DNA of 64,000 bases, taken from the NCBI GenBank assembly GCA_943787535.1, contig CALSMU010000001.1, positions 186,001-250,000 on the forward strand. The letters run 5' to 3'. This document shows, in pieces, positions 21,722 through 32,400 of the stretch. The number at the start of each line of letters is the position of its first letter. Position 1 is the stretch's first letter. The stretch comes from an uncultured Flavobacteriales bacterium. GTDB lineage: Bacteria; Bacteroidota; Bacteroidia; Flavobacteriales_D; Parvicellaceae. The notes beneath the pieces are model-generated. The model searched no databases and was not told where the DNA came from. It worked only from the letters and a program-made list of their open reading frames with translations. The translations under genes were made by a program, and so were the position numbers.

Positions 21722-22687
21722 TTAAACGCGTTTTAATTTGACTTTAGTAAAAAGGAACAGTAAACTACCAACAACAGCAGGAAAAGCAATATTTATTACC
21801 CAAAGAATAATTGAAGCTGATAAAACTTCTGCAGTACTGTTATAGTTTGATAATAGAAGAAGAACCACCGCTTCTCTTGTTCCTAAATTCCCCATAAAAG
21901 GAGATGGAATAAAGGTAACTATCATATATAACACACAAATAAATGTAACAAGAGAGATAATTGTGATGCTTACATGAAGAAGCTTCAATAATAAGATAAA
22001 TTGAAATCCAAAAACAATATACCTAAGGACAGAAAAAGAAAGAACAGTTAATAATTCTTTCTTCCTCAAATATTTAAAATAACTAATTCGTTGAGCAAAG
22101 CGACTAATGAAAGGTAGCTTTAAAGCCAATTTATAGAGAAACGAAGGATAAAAAAATAAAAGCCCCAATAAAAGAACTAATAACAACGAAATCAACAATG
22201 CATATGTGGGAAACTCTTGGTTGATAAAATTAAGTTGCGTGCCAAAACAAACAATAATTAAAAATCCAAGAAAGCCAAATAAAGCAGTAGTTGTTAATTG
22301 AGCTGCGTTTCCCAGCATAGTTGAAGACACAACCGAAACTGTGTCTTTATCTTTTAACCACAATGCTCTTCCAATAACTGTTCCTATTTTATTTGGAGTT
22401 AACACCCCTAAAGCATTCCCTGCATATACGGATTTAACAGCATCCCACTTATTGATGGATTCGGTTTTTGAAATTAGCGCTCGAAATTTTAAAGATTCCA
22501 ACCACCAATTTAGAAACTGCCCAATAAAAACAATTATTAGAATCAAAATTCCGTTAAATGATAGCAGGTCTTTAAGTACACTATCGAAATTTAAACTCTC
22601 TTTGTTCTTCAGTAATTCGGCATAGATAACGCATCCCGCTCCAACAAATATTAAAATTTGGAGTATACGTATTACAATCTTATTTAT
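21722..22687 (-). CDS. Flippase-like integral membrane protein (LPG synthase TM / UPF0104 family)
   Basis: A polytopic membrane protein of the AglD2/MprF-type family, whose members are linked to lipid or isoprenoid-linked sugar handling. The first ATG/GTG/TTG start in frame is a TTG at 22546 (274 aa), but the open frame runs upstream and encodes a clear first membrane helix (VIRILQILIFVGAGCVIY) that family members normally have. An ATA at 22687 followed by Asn-Lys would give 321 residues and lies about 20 bp after an exact -7 box, so translation probably begins near there from a non-standard codon. Later motifs: GNALGVLTPNKIG, TFIPSPFMGNLGTREAV. Operon with the GT2 and permease genes. Confidence 0.82.
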   Translation of the reverse strand: MNKIVIRILQILIFVGAGCVIYAELLKNKESLNFDSVLKDLLSFNGILILIIVFIGQFLNWWLESLKFRALISKTESINKWDAVKSVYAGNALGVLTPNKIGTVIGRALWLKDKDTVSVVSSTMLGNAAQLTTTALFGFLGFLIIVCFGTQLNFINQEFPTYALLISLLLVLLLGLLFFYPSFLYKLALKLPFISRFAQRISYFKYLRKKELLTVLSFSVLRYIVFGFQFILLLKLLHVSITIISLVTFICVLYMIVTFIPSPFMGNLGTREAVVLLLLSNYNSTAEVLSASIILWVINIAFPAVVGSLLFLFTKVKLKRV

Positions 22688-22707
22688 TTTTACTTGTTCG
22701 ATAGATA

Positions 22708-22715
22708 CAAATTTA
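22708..22715 (-). promoter_or_regulatory. Putative -7 box for the flippase/GT2/permease operon
   Basis: The minus strand reads TAAATTTG, matching TAnnTTTG exactly. It sits inside the ~40-bp zone divergent to ruvC and 20 bp before the ATA at 22687, and supports a short leader for the flippase transcript. No -33 element is obvious. Confidence 0.5.
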
Positions 22716-22723
22716 AACTTTTG

Positions 22724-23281
22724 ATGATAGTTTCCGACAAAATAATTTTAGGTCTTGATCCTGGAACCACAACAATGGGCTATGGAATTATTCGTATTCG
22801 AGAGAATAAGATGGAAATGATAAGTACTGGTGTAATTCATTTACATAAACTTGAGAACCATGAGTTAAAGCTGAAAAAGATATTTGAAAAAGTAAGTTTT
22901 TTAGTTGAGGAATACCTTCCAGACGAGGTTGCTGTAGAAGCCCCTTTTTTTGGGAAAAACGTTCAGTCAATGCTTAAATTAGGTAGAGCCCAAGGAGTTG
23001 CTATGGCAGCAGTTCTTACCAGAGATTTACCAATCCAAGAATATGCTCCTCGAAAGATAAAACAAGCAATAACGGGTAATGGCAATGCGAGTAAAGAACA
23101 AGTGGCTAAAATGCTGCAATCGTTATTAAAACTCAAAGAGTTACCAAAAAAACTAGATGCTACAGATGGACTTGCAGCAGCGGTTTGCCACTACTTTCAA
23201 ACAGGAAAACCAGATTCTGGCAAAAAGAACTACTCGGGATGGAGTTCTTTTGTTAAGGATAATCCAGATAGAACAAAATAA
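22724..23281 (+). CDS. ruvC: Crossover junction endodeoxyribonuclease RuvC
   Basis: The Holliday-junction resolvase, acting with RuvAB to nick symmetric strands in recombination repair. From the ATG used here it is 185 residues, the normal size; a longer frame from a TTG at 22658 adds 22 residues absent from the family, so it is rejected. The catalytic acidic residues are all visible: D12 (GLDPGTTTMGYG), E72 (AVEAPFF), D145 and D148 (LDATDGLAAAVCH). It is divergent from the flippase operon with overlapping promoter space, and ends 3 bp before the convergent HIT gene. Confidence 0.96.
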   Translation: MIVSDKIILGLDPGTTTMGYGIIRIRENKMEMISTGVIHLHKLENHELKLKKIFEKVSFLVEEYLPDEVAVEAPFFGKNVQSMLKLGRAQGVAMAAVLTRDLPIQEYAPRKIKQAITGNGNASKEQVAKMLQSLLKLKELPKKLDATDGLAAAVCHYFQTGKPDSGKKNYSGWSSFVKDNPDRTK

Positions 23282-23284
23282 GAT

Positions 23285-23674
23285 TTAAGCTTCTGAAATA
23301 CTTTTTGCAATCTTTGTAAGTTCTGCGCTATCAAATTTCTTTTTAGGTTTAGAGAAATCCATGTCGGCAATACTATTTATTGGCATTAAATGGATGTGAG
23401 CATGCGGAACTTCAAGTCCAATCACGGTAACACCAATCCGGTCGCAAGGCAAAATCCTTTTCATTTTGATTGCCACTTTTTTTGCAAATAAGGTTAATCC
23501 TGCAAGCAAATCATCTTCTAAATCAAAAATATAATCTACCTCTTGTTTTGGTACAACAAGCACATGGCCTTTAACCAATGGATTCACGTCTAAAAAGGCT
23601 AAAAAAAGATCATCCTCTGCAACTCTATAACATGGTAAATCTCCATTTACAATTTTAGAAAAAATAGAACTCAT
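23285..23674 (-). CDS. HIT family hydrolase (Hint/HinT type)
   Basis: A small nucleotide-binding protein that hydrolyses adenosine phosphoramidates or related nucleotides; its cellular substrate is unsettled. From MSSIF it has 129 residues, typical for the family; the ATG at 23710 would add 12 residues overlapping greA and is less likely. Motifs: IFSKIVNGDLPCYRVAED at the start, KGHVLVVPKQ near 35-44 and the histidine triad HAHIH at 91-95 (H93 nucleophile by family alignment). It starts 10 bp after the greA stop, so the two are co-transcribed. Confidence 0.95.
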   Translation of the reverse strand: MSSIFSKIVNGDLPCYRVAEDDLFLAFLDVNPLVKGHVLVVPKQEVDYIFDLEDDLLAGLTLFAKKVAIKMKRILPCDRIGVTVIGLEVPHAHIHLMPINSIADMDFSKPKKKFDSAELTKIAKSISEA

Positions 23675-23684
23675 ACTAATATCT

Positions 23685-24158
23685 TTAACGGGAAATAGCG
23701 ATAATTTCAAACTCTATGGTTCCATTTGGTGTTTCAACTGGCGCAATATCTCCAACCGATTTTCCTAGCAATCCCTTTCCTATTGGGGAGTCTATAGATA
23801 TTTTACGAAGTTTTAAATCCGCCTCATTGCCAGCAACTAAAGTATATTCCATCTCCGTTCCGTTCTTCACATTTTTTATCTTTACTGTAGACAAGATTAA
23901 AGCTTTCGACGTATCCAATTTTGAATCATCGATTAAACGGGCAATAGATAACTCATTTTTCAATTTTGAAATACGCGCTTCCATAAGTCCCTGTGATTCT
24001 TTAGCAGCATGGTATTCAGCATTTTCAGAAAGATCTCCCAAATCAATTGCAGCACCAATTAAAGCGGACAACTTTGGACGCTCAACTTTTTCCAAGTGTT
24101 CTATTTCATCCTTTAGTTTTTGAAGACCTTCTTGTGTGTAGTAATTAATTTTCGACAT
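23685..24158 (-). CDS. greA: Transcription elongation factor GreA
   Basis: 157 residues, the usual length. It rescues backtracked RNA polymerase by stimulating transcript cleavage through its coiled-coil tip inserted in the secondary channel. The N-terminal coiled coil (about 1-75) carries GDLSENAEYHAAKE, with the tip acidic residues D42 and E45 (DLSE), and the C-terminal FKBP-like domain has the DSPIGKGLLGKSVGD motif near 124-138. First gene of a greA-HIT pair on the minus strand. A separate 135-codon open frame on the opposite strand here is a shadow. Confidence 0.97.
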   Translation of the reverse strand: MSKINYYTQEGLQKLKDEIEHLEKVERPKLSALIGAAIDLGDLSENAEYHAAKESQGLMEARISKLKNELSIARLIDDSKLDTSKALILSTVKIKNVKNGTEMEYTLVAGNEADLKLRKISIDSPIGKGLLGKSVGDIAPVETPNGTIEFEIIAISR

Positions 24159-24184
24159 AATAGAGGTAAGTTCTTTAAACCAGA

Positions 24185-24211
24185 AAAGAGAATCTCAAAA
24201 AGACTCTCTTT
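24185..24211 (-). terminator. Probable terminator after the PorV-family gene
   Basis: Imperfect stem aaagaga/tctcttt plus two further pairs after one mismatch, with a 7-nt loop and a short T run on the minus strand. It lies 27 bp beyond the stop of the outer-membrane operon and upstream of greA, so it may separate the two units. The T tract is weak. Confidence 0.5.
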
Positions 24212-24237
24212 ACTAATTACTTATATAGTTTAATTTC

Positions 24238-25305
24238 TTATTTCAAGTTAATCCGACCACCAATAGAGTGAATACCTCCTAATGTTGAGCTTCTGTATCC
24301 GTAATCAATCCCAATCATTGTTTCATTTTTTCCAACAGGAAAATCAACAGATAATCCAGCAGATAAACCCGTTAAAGAATTCGTTCGATTCACATTATCA
24401 AATATTCCATTTTCATATATATATCCAGCTCTTGCAATAAAGTAAGCTTGCTTTAACCCACTAAATGTATATTCTCCTCCTAATCTATATTGATCTTTAG
24501 AAAACGAGTTCGAAGTATAAACAAATCCCATGGTTAATTTATTTGATTCATCAAATAAGAAGTCATAAGAGGCTGCTATATGCAATAAAGATGGTAATTC
24601 AAAAGAGGAAACACGTTGTTCCGAAGTAATAAGAATTCCTGTATTCGGATTTAACATTTCTAACGAGATACCATCACCACTATATTCCAAAGGAGCTCCA
24701 ACATTTTTTAAACTTATTGCAAATTTAATTTGATCGTTTTCTCCCGTTGCATATCTAATTCCTATATCAACAGCAACACCCGAAGCTTTAACATTAGAAA
24801 TCGCCTCAGAAACTATTTTCAAATTTAAACCTCCTGAGATAGAGGAAGAAAACTGTCTTGCATATGCCAAATTAATATTAGTAAAAACTGGCTTAAATGT
24901 CCCTATATTTCCTTCAGGTAATTCAGTGGTAGTGATTGGAATGTCTCCGAAATTCATTGACATTATCGAAACCCCCATAACACCATTCTCTCCTACACGT
25001 TGAGCCAATCCAAATCCATTTAAAGCAATATCTGAAATACCACCTAACCAATTCGTTCTAGCAAAGATAATCTCTGTTTTATCGGCATAGGCCAATCCTG
25101 CAACATTCGAAAATAGCGCCTCTAACCCCTTAATTGAAGAAACTCCGGCACCGCCCCAAGATGAACTTCGTGACCATGGGTTTATCAGTAATTCAGTAGC
25201 CCCAGCAGAACCAGCTCTATCCTCATTACCAGCAAATGTAGTAAGTGAAGATATTATCATTCCTGCTAACACAAAACTTACTCTAAAACTTTTACTTAAT
25301 CTCAT
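24238..25305 (-). CDS. PorV/PorQ family outer-membrane protein
   Basis: 355 residues with a signal peptide (about 1-25, ending TFAG) and a FadL/PorV-like barrel. The N-terminus of the mature protein has GATELLINPWSRSSSWGGAGVSS and then a conserved block around NVAGLAY, the hallmark of the family (Asn-Pro-Ala/Asn-Val-Ala-Gly type). PorV shuttles T9SS cargo to the attachment complex; paralogues of this family often accompany individual secreted proteins. It is the last gene of the operon with a TonB-type receptor and a large secreted protein, consistent with a role in exporting that protein. Confidence 0.88.
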   Translation of the reverse strand: MRLSKSFRVSFVLAGMIISSLTTFAGNEDRAGSAGATELLINPWSRSSSWGGAGVSSIKGLEALFSNVAGLAYADKTEIIFARTNWLGGISDIALNGFGLAQRVGENGVMGVSIMSMNFGDIPITTTELPEGNIGTFKPVFTNINLAYARQFSSSISGGLNLKIVSEAISNVKASGVAVDIGIRYATGENDQIKFAISLKNVGAPLEYSGDGISLEMLNPNTGILITSEQRVSSFELPSLLHIAASYDFLFDESNKLTMGFVYTSNSFSKDQYRLGGEYTFSGLKQAYFIARAGYIYENGIFDNVNRTNSLTGLSAGLSVDFPVGKNETMIGIDYGYRSSTLGGIHSIGGRINLK

Positions 25306-25351
25306 ATCTAATCTTATTTAACAAAAATTCGTTTCAATCTAATCAATATTC

Positions 25352-28300
25352 CTAGAATTGATCTAAATCTGGAGGGCGTATCACACCAAACCATTTTAAT
25401 ACTCTTTCACCAACATTAGGAACATCGACATGAATTAAATACAATCCACTTGAAATTGGAATATTCTTAAAGTTTTTCAAATTCCATTCAACACGGGTTA
25501 CGTTATTGTCTTTATTAAATGTTCTAACCAATATTCCATTTACAGTATAAATTTTAATGGTACATTGATCCGGTAGATTTACTATTTTAATTAAATTATC
25601 TAATCTATTGTTCTCATAGTTAGAATATGCATAATATGGATTTGGAACAACATTGATAAGAGACAAAATACTATCACCTGGAACAAATGTTTCTGTACTT
25701 ACGGCTAAGCTATCCATGTTAAATTCATATAGCGGACACCAATCATTAAGACTTCCTCCAGTATTTGTATAATGCTGAGCATTAATAGAATGTTTTGCGT
25801 AAGCACTAGCAACTCTAATTTTTATTCTAACATCTGTTTCTATATAGGAAAATGGATCTGACTCATCAGCTAAACCTACTGCTGTCTCAGAAAGCATAGG
25901 TGTACCAACCCACATACATGCTCGCCAGACTTTTAGCCTATCTCCTGCATTGGGATTAGCTTTGTCAACTAGCAAACTTCTAATAAATGCAGATTCATCA
26001 TATGCAGGCATATTGGAAGTAAACTGGCTACTAACAGGTTGTTCCTTTCTGTAATTTTTAAATACATAAACATAATGTTTCCCTCCAAATAATGGGTCTC
26101 CAAAAGCTGTAAACATATTGGCCGAAGGGTTGAATAACATATCTTTCCCGCCTTCATTACCTAACCAAGAATCCTCCGCAAAAGCCATGTTTAATCTTTC
26201 ACCTGACTCCAAATCAATTGCATAGCCAGGGAACCAACTCATTCCAGTACCATCACCATCAGGCAATCCATTTTTACCAACCGAAGGCAGTTGTTTCGGC
26301 CTTAATTTAGGGGTAGAACCATTCCAAGATAAATCACTATTGTCTTGAGATTCTAATACAACAACTCTGGACCATTTGGATTTATCCGAAGTAATTACGA
26401 TATCTACACTGCTTAATTGGCTCAATTTAACAGCCCCTTGACCACCAGTCATTTCGGAACTAACAGGCATATCATTACAATCCTTGTTTGCTACCATTTT
26501 AAAAGGTGCCCAAGTTCCATCTACAACTTTTTCCCAAACTTCAAGATCATCATCGCCAACAAAATCATTATATATACATGGATCTTGATCTTCACATTCA
26601 TCAGGATATTGCACATTATCACAATCTTCACTCGAGGTACCTGAACGGATCCAATTTCTAGAAGTATTACCATCTGCATCTTCAACTCCAGTTAGCCATC
26701 TTTTTGATGAATCAGCAAATACAATTTCAGAACTCATTAACTCAGTTGTAAATACATTTGGTGATAGTTCTTCATACTGATATTGTTGAATATTTACTGA
26801 TATTCCCCATTCTGGTATTAACTGCTCATTCCCTAGTTCTATGGTTTGTTCAGAAAAAATCGTATCTGAAGGATAAGTAGTATTAACTAAATACCACCTA
26901 GAACTATCCAATTGGGTAGAATTTGCTTGTGGATTACCATCAGGTAGGATTGTTAATGCATAATCTCCTGCTTTTACATTCAATGGATCAATAACCTTTA
27001 CATCAATTGGCCCTGAACCACCGGCATAAGTTACTTCTTTAGGCGTATAATTAGCAACGATATCTGCCTCAGAATCTTCAGTTAATTCAAGTAAATTACC
27101 TCCATTTCCGCGGCCTTCAATTCGTGTAATTTCAGGTCCATCTCCATATACGCTATTCTGAACAGTTCCACCATATTCTGGCGAAGGAGAGTGAGGAATA
27201 CCTACAAAACTTGCAATTTGCGTTCCTGAGACACTTAATCTACTTCCGATATAAGGCTTTTCTTGTCCAGTAATCCCATCATATTGCTTGTAATTATTAT
27301 AACCATAAGAAACAGCCATATAGTAATACTTCTTATGATTTATTAATTTTTTATCTCCCAAAGCGAATTCATCTTCCAAGAACTGAAATGAATGTCTTAT
27401 TCCTAAATCTTCTCCATCAACCATTTCTTCTGCTTCATTTGCTCCGAAATCTTCATTAAACGTAAAGTTTACTAACTGATCAACTCCATCCTTAATGTCA
27501 CATTGCGCAACCAATCGCGCTCTATCCACATCAGTTAATTCCGAAGGACTAACAGTTGCATCAACCAATTGATAAATCATGTAACCTTGAAATACATAAA
27601 GGCTATCATACCCTTCGCCCAAAGCAATAATTAAAGGATCAACCGTTTCGTAATCCTCAATTTGTTCCGTTCCTTCTAAGAAAATAATTAACTCATTTTC
27701 TAATTCTTGAATTGCAAGATTAGGAGCAGGTGGGCCTTCTAAAATTTGAAAACAATTATCAAATAACGCTTGCGCTTTATCATCAGCTTTTCTTACTAAT
27801 TCAACTGATTGGAATGGATCTCCAGATGTTGATTTAGCATATACTACTCCAAATGTAATGTTATTTAATGCCCCTGGCTGCAATGTAAATGGTCCAGCTG
27901 CTTGGAAAAATCTTCTATCAAATTTAATATTTCCTTCAGAAACTTCTGTCCAATCCGGCATTACAGTACCACCTTGTCCCCAGCCATAAGGATCCGTATC
28001 TCCAGGAAAGCAATAGTCTGTGTTAAGTGTTCCTCCGTGACCATCACCACCATACGTATAAGGTGTTCCATCCAACCAAGTTCCCAACATATAATTGTAA
28101 AAATCAATAGCTAGACTAGGATCTCCATAAATATTTGCAGGTAGGTTTCTATCAAAATAGCCAAATCTTCTCATTCCGAAACGCTCATTATCTACAACTC
28201 CATCACCATAACCAATACCTAAACCAGCGTAAGGAATTCCCTTATCCGCATTCGCTAAGCTAATATCTGTTGTAAGTGGATTATCAATACCATCATTATC

Positions 28301-29446
28301 TTGGTAAGGTCCCTCGAAGAAATCAACTCCAATCGCTGGAGGATTTGCACCAATTGCTTGGGTACCATTACACCCATCATTGTCTATAGCATCCGCGTTG
28401 TATTGATATCCCAAACCTCTTTGAACATCGCACCCTACGTAATCATCTTCACTACATCCAATGTCTGGATCAAGGTATACTGCGAAATAGGTCTCTGTAA
28501 GTGTTTGAGTAGACCTGTTAATCATCTCATAATTATAAAATGTCATGTTGTTAATTTCATCATTAGTAGCAAATGCAAATGCTTGTGCTCTAATTTCCAT
28601 TCCGATAGGATCTCCATTGGTCTCTGTATGAATATTTCCTTTGTCATTAAATACCCACCACATATTGTAATCTCCAAATAAAGTAACCTGACGACTTGTT
28701 CTACAATCAACAGAATTATCTAAATCATACCAAGGATAATCTCCAGCTCCCACCGGATTGTAAAGTCCATCTCCATCTCTATCATAAAACGGTGCTAAAT
28801 AAAAATCTTGAAATTTATTAATATCGCCATGAGCTGGCCAATTCAAAATACTATTAGGAATGGTATATCCTTCGTATTCTTCTGCCTCGTCACAATCCTC
28901 GTTTTGCGTACACTCAAACCAACCATTAAATTGTGTTACTTCCTGTTTTGTGGTGATGTAAAAGTTATCATATTCAAGACAAGTTTCAGGCTCAACAGTT
29001 GCAGGGCCATAATCTTTAATTGCAATTGCTGGATTACCGGTCCCTGGCGTAACAGACAAAGGTCCTGTCCAGAAATCATTTCCTTGTCTAAATGTTAGTG
29101 CAGCTAACTTTAGCTGATTGTTAACATCAACTCCACCCATCCATAAAGCTCCTGCATAAATAACTGTTTCTCCAGAGCCAACAGGCACCTCGTAAGAAGG
29201 ACTATTCGTTGATCTGTTTTGATACATACTACCACCCGTTTCTATCAATGCTTTAACATTATTAAACTCAAGGTATCCGAATGTTGATGCTGGCGAACAG
29301 TTGGCCGCTTTTAGCTGAAATGAATTTTCTGGCTTATCACCAGTATTTCCATTTGTAGATTTACTATGGTCGTACCATGCACTTGCATGATTCCCAAAGA
29401 AAATACAGGCTATTAGAAGTAATGTTATTTTATTCATAATCTTCAT
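25352..29446 (-). CDS. Large secreted T9SS-type protein, Bacteroidota-specific
   Basis: 1364 residues with a signal peptide (about 1-23, ending ASAW). A long Asp/Asn/Gly-rich extracellular region contains DRDGDGLYNP near 215 (calcium-loop-like), several Cys pairs and NYEMINRSTQTLTETYFAVY. The last ~85 residues (PNPYYAYSNYE, IKIYTVNGILVRTF, SSGLYLIHVD, KWFGV) resemble a type A T9SS C-terminal sorting domain. I recognise the type of operon (TonB receptor, this protein, PorV paralogue) but not an enzymatic activity; a surface-exposed partner of the receptor or an S-layer-like protein are guesses. ATG at 29437 is an alternative start. Confidence 0.85.
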   Translation of the reverse strand: MKIMNKITLLLIACIFFGNHASAWYDHSKSTNGNTGDKPENSFQLKAANCSPASTFGYLEFNNVKALIETGGSMYQNRSTNSPSYEVPVGSGETVIYAGALWMGGVDVNNQLKLAALTFRQGNDFWTGPLSVTPGTGNPAIAIKDYGPATVEPETCLEYDNFYITTKQEVTQFNGWFECTQNEDCDEAEEYEGYTIPNSILNWPAHGDINKFQDFYLAPFYDRDGDGLYNPVGAGDYPWYDLDNSVDCRTSRQVTLFGDYNMWWVFNDKGNIHTETNGDPIGMEIRAQAFAFATNDEINNMTFYNYEMINRSTQTLTETYFAVYLDPDIGCSEDDYVGCDVQRGLGYQYNADAIDNDGCNGTQAIGANPPAIGVDFFEGPYQDNDGIDNPLTTDISLANADKGIPYAGLGIGYGDGVVDNERFGMRRFGYFDRNLPANIYGDPSLAIDFYNYMLGTWLDGTPYTYGGDGHGGTLNTDYCFPGDTDPYGWGQGGTVMPDWTEVSEGNIKFDRRFFQAAGPFTLQPGALNNITFGVVYAKSTSGDPFQSVELVRKADDKAQALFDNCFQILEGPPAPNLAIQELENELIIFLEGTEQIEDYETVDPLIIALGEGYDSLYVFQGYMIYQLVDATVSPSELTDVDRARLVAQCDIKDGVDQLVNFTFNEDFGANEAEEMVDGEDLGIRHSFQFLEDEFALGDKKLINHKKYYYMAVSYGYNNYKQYDGITGQEKPYIGSRLSVSGTQIASFVGIPHSPSPEYGGTVQNSVYGDGPEITRIEGRGNGGNLLELTEDSEADIVANYTPKEVTYAGGSGPIDVKVIDPLNVKAGDYALTILPDGNPQANSTQLDSSRWYLVNTTYPSDTIFSEQTIELGNEQLIPEWGISVNIQQYQYEELSPNVFTTELMSSEIVFADSSKRWLTGVEDADGNTSRNWIRSGTSSEDCDNVQYPDECEDQDPCIYNDFVGDDDLEVWEKVVDGTWAPFKMVANKDCNDMPVSSEMTGGQGAVKLSQLSSVDIVITSDKSKWSRVVVLESQDNSDLSWNGSTPKLRPKQLPSVGKNGLPDGDGTGMSWFPGYAIDLESGERLNMAFAEDSWLGNEGGKDMLFNPSANMFTAFGDPLFGGKHYVYVFKNYRKEQPVSSQFTSNMPAYDESAFIRSLLVDKANPNAGDRLKVWRACMWVGTPMLSETAVGLADESDPFSYIETDVRIKIRVASAYAKHSINAQHYTNTGGSLNDWCPLYEFNMDSLAVSTETFVPGDSILSLINVVPNPYYAYSNYENNRLDNLIKIVNLPDQCTIKIYTVNGILVRTFNKDNNVTRVEWNLKNFKNIPISSGLYLIHVDVPNVGERVLKWFGVIRPPDLDQF

Positions 29447-29465
29447 ATTATAATATAATAAATTC

Positions 29466-32400
29466 TTAAAAATCTAATTTTGCTCCAATACGAATGGTTC
29501 TTGGAATTCCATAATTATATGGGTTATTTGCTTTCAATGCATACAAGTACCTGAAAGATGCTTCATCGTTCTGACTTTGAATACCTGCCTGATATGTAGC
29601 CGCATTCAAATATCCATCATCATCCGGATTACCTGTTGCTCGATACACATTTGTAATGTTTATGGTATTAAGAACATTATTAACCAATAAATAAACATTT
29701 AAGTTTGCAGATTTCTTTTTTTCCTCTCCCTTACCAAATTTTAAAATTATGTTTTTATCAATTTGCATGTCAGATCTAACTTGCCATGGTTTACGCGAAC
29801 CATTTACAGTTCCATCAAGTGTTCCAGAAGCTGGATTTAATGGAGCGGAAGGGGTAATTTGTTCCTGAGCACTATATGGCGTTCCAGAAGAACCATTTAT
29901 TACCATATTGATTCCTGTATTTTTTAAGATTTGCTTCCCTCTCATTACCGGGCCATTGTAATCTTTTCCTTCTCCATATCTAAAATCAACTGTTCCAGTC
30001 AATTGATGTCTTTGATCGTAGCTGTAAGGAAAAATTGTTCTAAGGTTCGGTTGTCCTGAATTAATTAAGTTCAATGAAGATGACGCATCAGATCCAGTCC
30101 CTTCAGCAAACTGCAAAGTATAAGCAGCTCTCATTGTTATGTTTCCTGACCTTCTTAAATCATAAGCTACTGTCATCCCTTTAATTGTTCCAAAATCAAT
30201 ATTCCCCCAGGTTCTGTATGTTCGAGGGTAAGCATTAGTAACATTAATCAATGATACTTGATCTCTCTGCTCTCTGTAAAATACAGATAATTTTAAAGAA
30301 GACTTTTTACTTAGTACTTGTTGAAATCCTAACTCATAATCAATTGTTTTTTCTGGTCTCAGATCAGGGTTATTAACAACAACATTTCTATTTTTCATAT
30401 AGAAATAATCTAAAGGATTTAAACGATTCCCTGTAGTTGGTCTTTTTGACAAAATATCATAGTGCGCAAAGAATAAAGCTTCATCTGAAATTGGAAAAGA
30501 AAATGCAATACGAGGCATAACAACGATTTGAGGAGTATAGTCTTCAAATACATCTTGAGAAATATTATCCGATGGATTGACACCATCTTGCAAGTAAGGA
30601 GCTATTCCTGCACTTGTTTCCAATACTGAAGGGTCAGTAACTTCGGCGCCTAAAGCATTATACCAAGTATCCTCTACTCTATATCCATTAATTCCAGTCG
30701 GATCATCGATATCATTTACATAAACAATCGCATTATCCGGAATATTTTCTGGATGAATCATTTCAACACCGTCAATATCCGATACCTCGCCGACTGTTCT
30801 AGCACTATATAGCAAATACTTGTCCTTTAATACTTGTTGATTTGCATCAAATCTATCAACACGAAGTCCAACGTTAAAAATTAAATCATCAAATGCGAAC
30901 TTATCCATTATATATCCAGACATGTAAATTGGTTCGAAGGCTCCCATAGGGCGAGTAAAGTTTCCAAATTCATCTGTTTCAGTGAAAAAATCATTAAACG
31001 TCGGATTATCCTTTGATTTATTTCCTTTGTAATCATAACCATAATAAGAAACATAATTAGAACCTTGATTTAATAACTCATCAGCACTGAACATGTCCAA
31101 TGAAAAAGTGCTTGGGTCTAATTCATCAATGTTTAAATAATCCGTTCCTGTAGGATTCATTCCTTGTGCATTTCTGACATTATAATCGAAAAAAGATTGT
31201 TCACCGCCTCCTTCATAAGTAGCTCCTGCACCACTTAAAGTAGCGAAATCATATTGTGAGAACGTTCCAAACTGAGTAACATAATAATCGCTTTCATCCA
31301 ATGCTCTGCCATTATCCGTATGGCTATTTGCTAATAATCTTCCAAGGGTCCAAAGACCTACAGGACTTACAGAAAAGCTTCTATCAGTTCTTTGTTCATA
31401 TTCAAAACCAATTGCAATTGCATGATCACCTATATCAGCAGAACCTTGGGCAGTAACACGAAATTGGGATGCGTCCGTTTTAGCATACCCATTGTATTGC
31501 GTACCCATGTTTGTCCACAATCCATAAACACTAGCAGGCAACATTCCATTTAACAAAGCTCCACCATCCAATAACTGCGTGAAATTTTCATAATTATCAA
31601 AAACATCATCATACAATGTATAATACTGATTCGTAATTGCTGCCAATTCAGTATTCGCTAACTCTGAAGTATCAGGTGTAAAAGTAACCTCAACATCATT
31701 TAATCCATTGTGAACACGATCAATCTGCCCATCTCCATTGAAATCTCTTAACTCATAAGATTTTTGTTGCTCCACTTCGAATTTACCAACATATCCATAT
31801 CCAAAAAGATTATCTTTATGCTTTGCGTCTTGTGTCTTCGAATTATTCTTAGAATAATCTACCATAATAGTATAGAACGCATTTTTAACACCTCCTGAAC
31901 TTTCAACTCCTTCTTCCATGATAGATTGAAAACGTTGTGTGAATCTACCGTATGTTCTCCAGCTACTAGACTGAACTAAAGGAAAGTTGTCATAATTCAT
32001 TAATGACCCACCCCAGCTTCCTGATAGACGGCTACTGTAACTTCCCGAACCACCAAATGTCAAATTCACATTTGGACCAAGGTTTACATCAATTTTACCT
32101 GCAAGAGAAACATTTGTTGATGGCACATTTTGTCTAAACTTAACCTCTTGAAAGTCAGATTCATTTAAGAAATCTGTATTGTAAAAAGCTCCAAAACCAG
32201 TTCCAGTTGGTCTAAGTGGGTTTGCCGTTAATTCAGCTCTTGCTGAGTCTGTAATTCTATATTGGGGCAAACCAAGAGGTCTGGAATCGACAGCAGATGT
32301 GAAGTTTCCTGATATAAAGAACCCTAATAAAGGATCTGTTTTCTTCCCAGTACTATCTTTCTTCATTAACAACGGACCCGCAACAATCCCTTCAACTAGA

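Noticed and set aside
22658-22723. N-terminal 22-residue extension of ruvC from a TTG
   Set aside because: The segment overlaps the divergent promoter and the flippase N-terminus; RuvC family starts at the ATG at 22724.
23716-24123. 135-codon plus-strand frame opposite greA
   Set aside because: Lies entirely within greA; Ser/Phe-rich composition is typical of the complement of Lys/Glu codons.
28301-28681. 126-codon plus-strand frame in the 1364-aa gene
   Set aside because: Antisense to a long coding region with clear protein features; Ile/Cys-rich and no promoter or motif.
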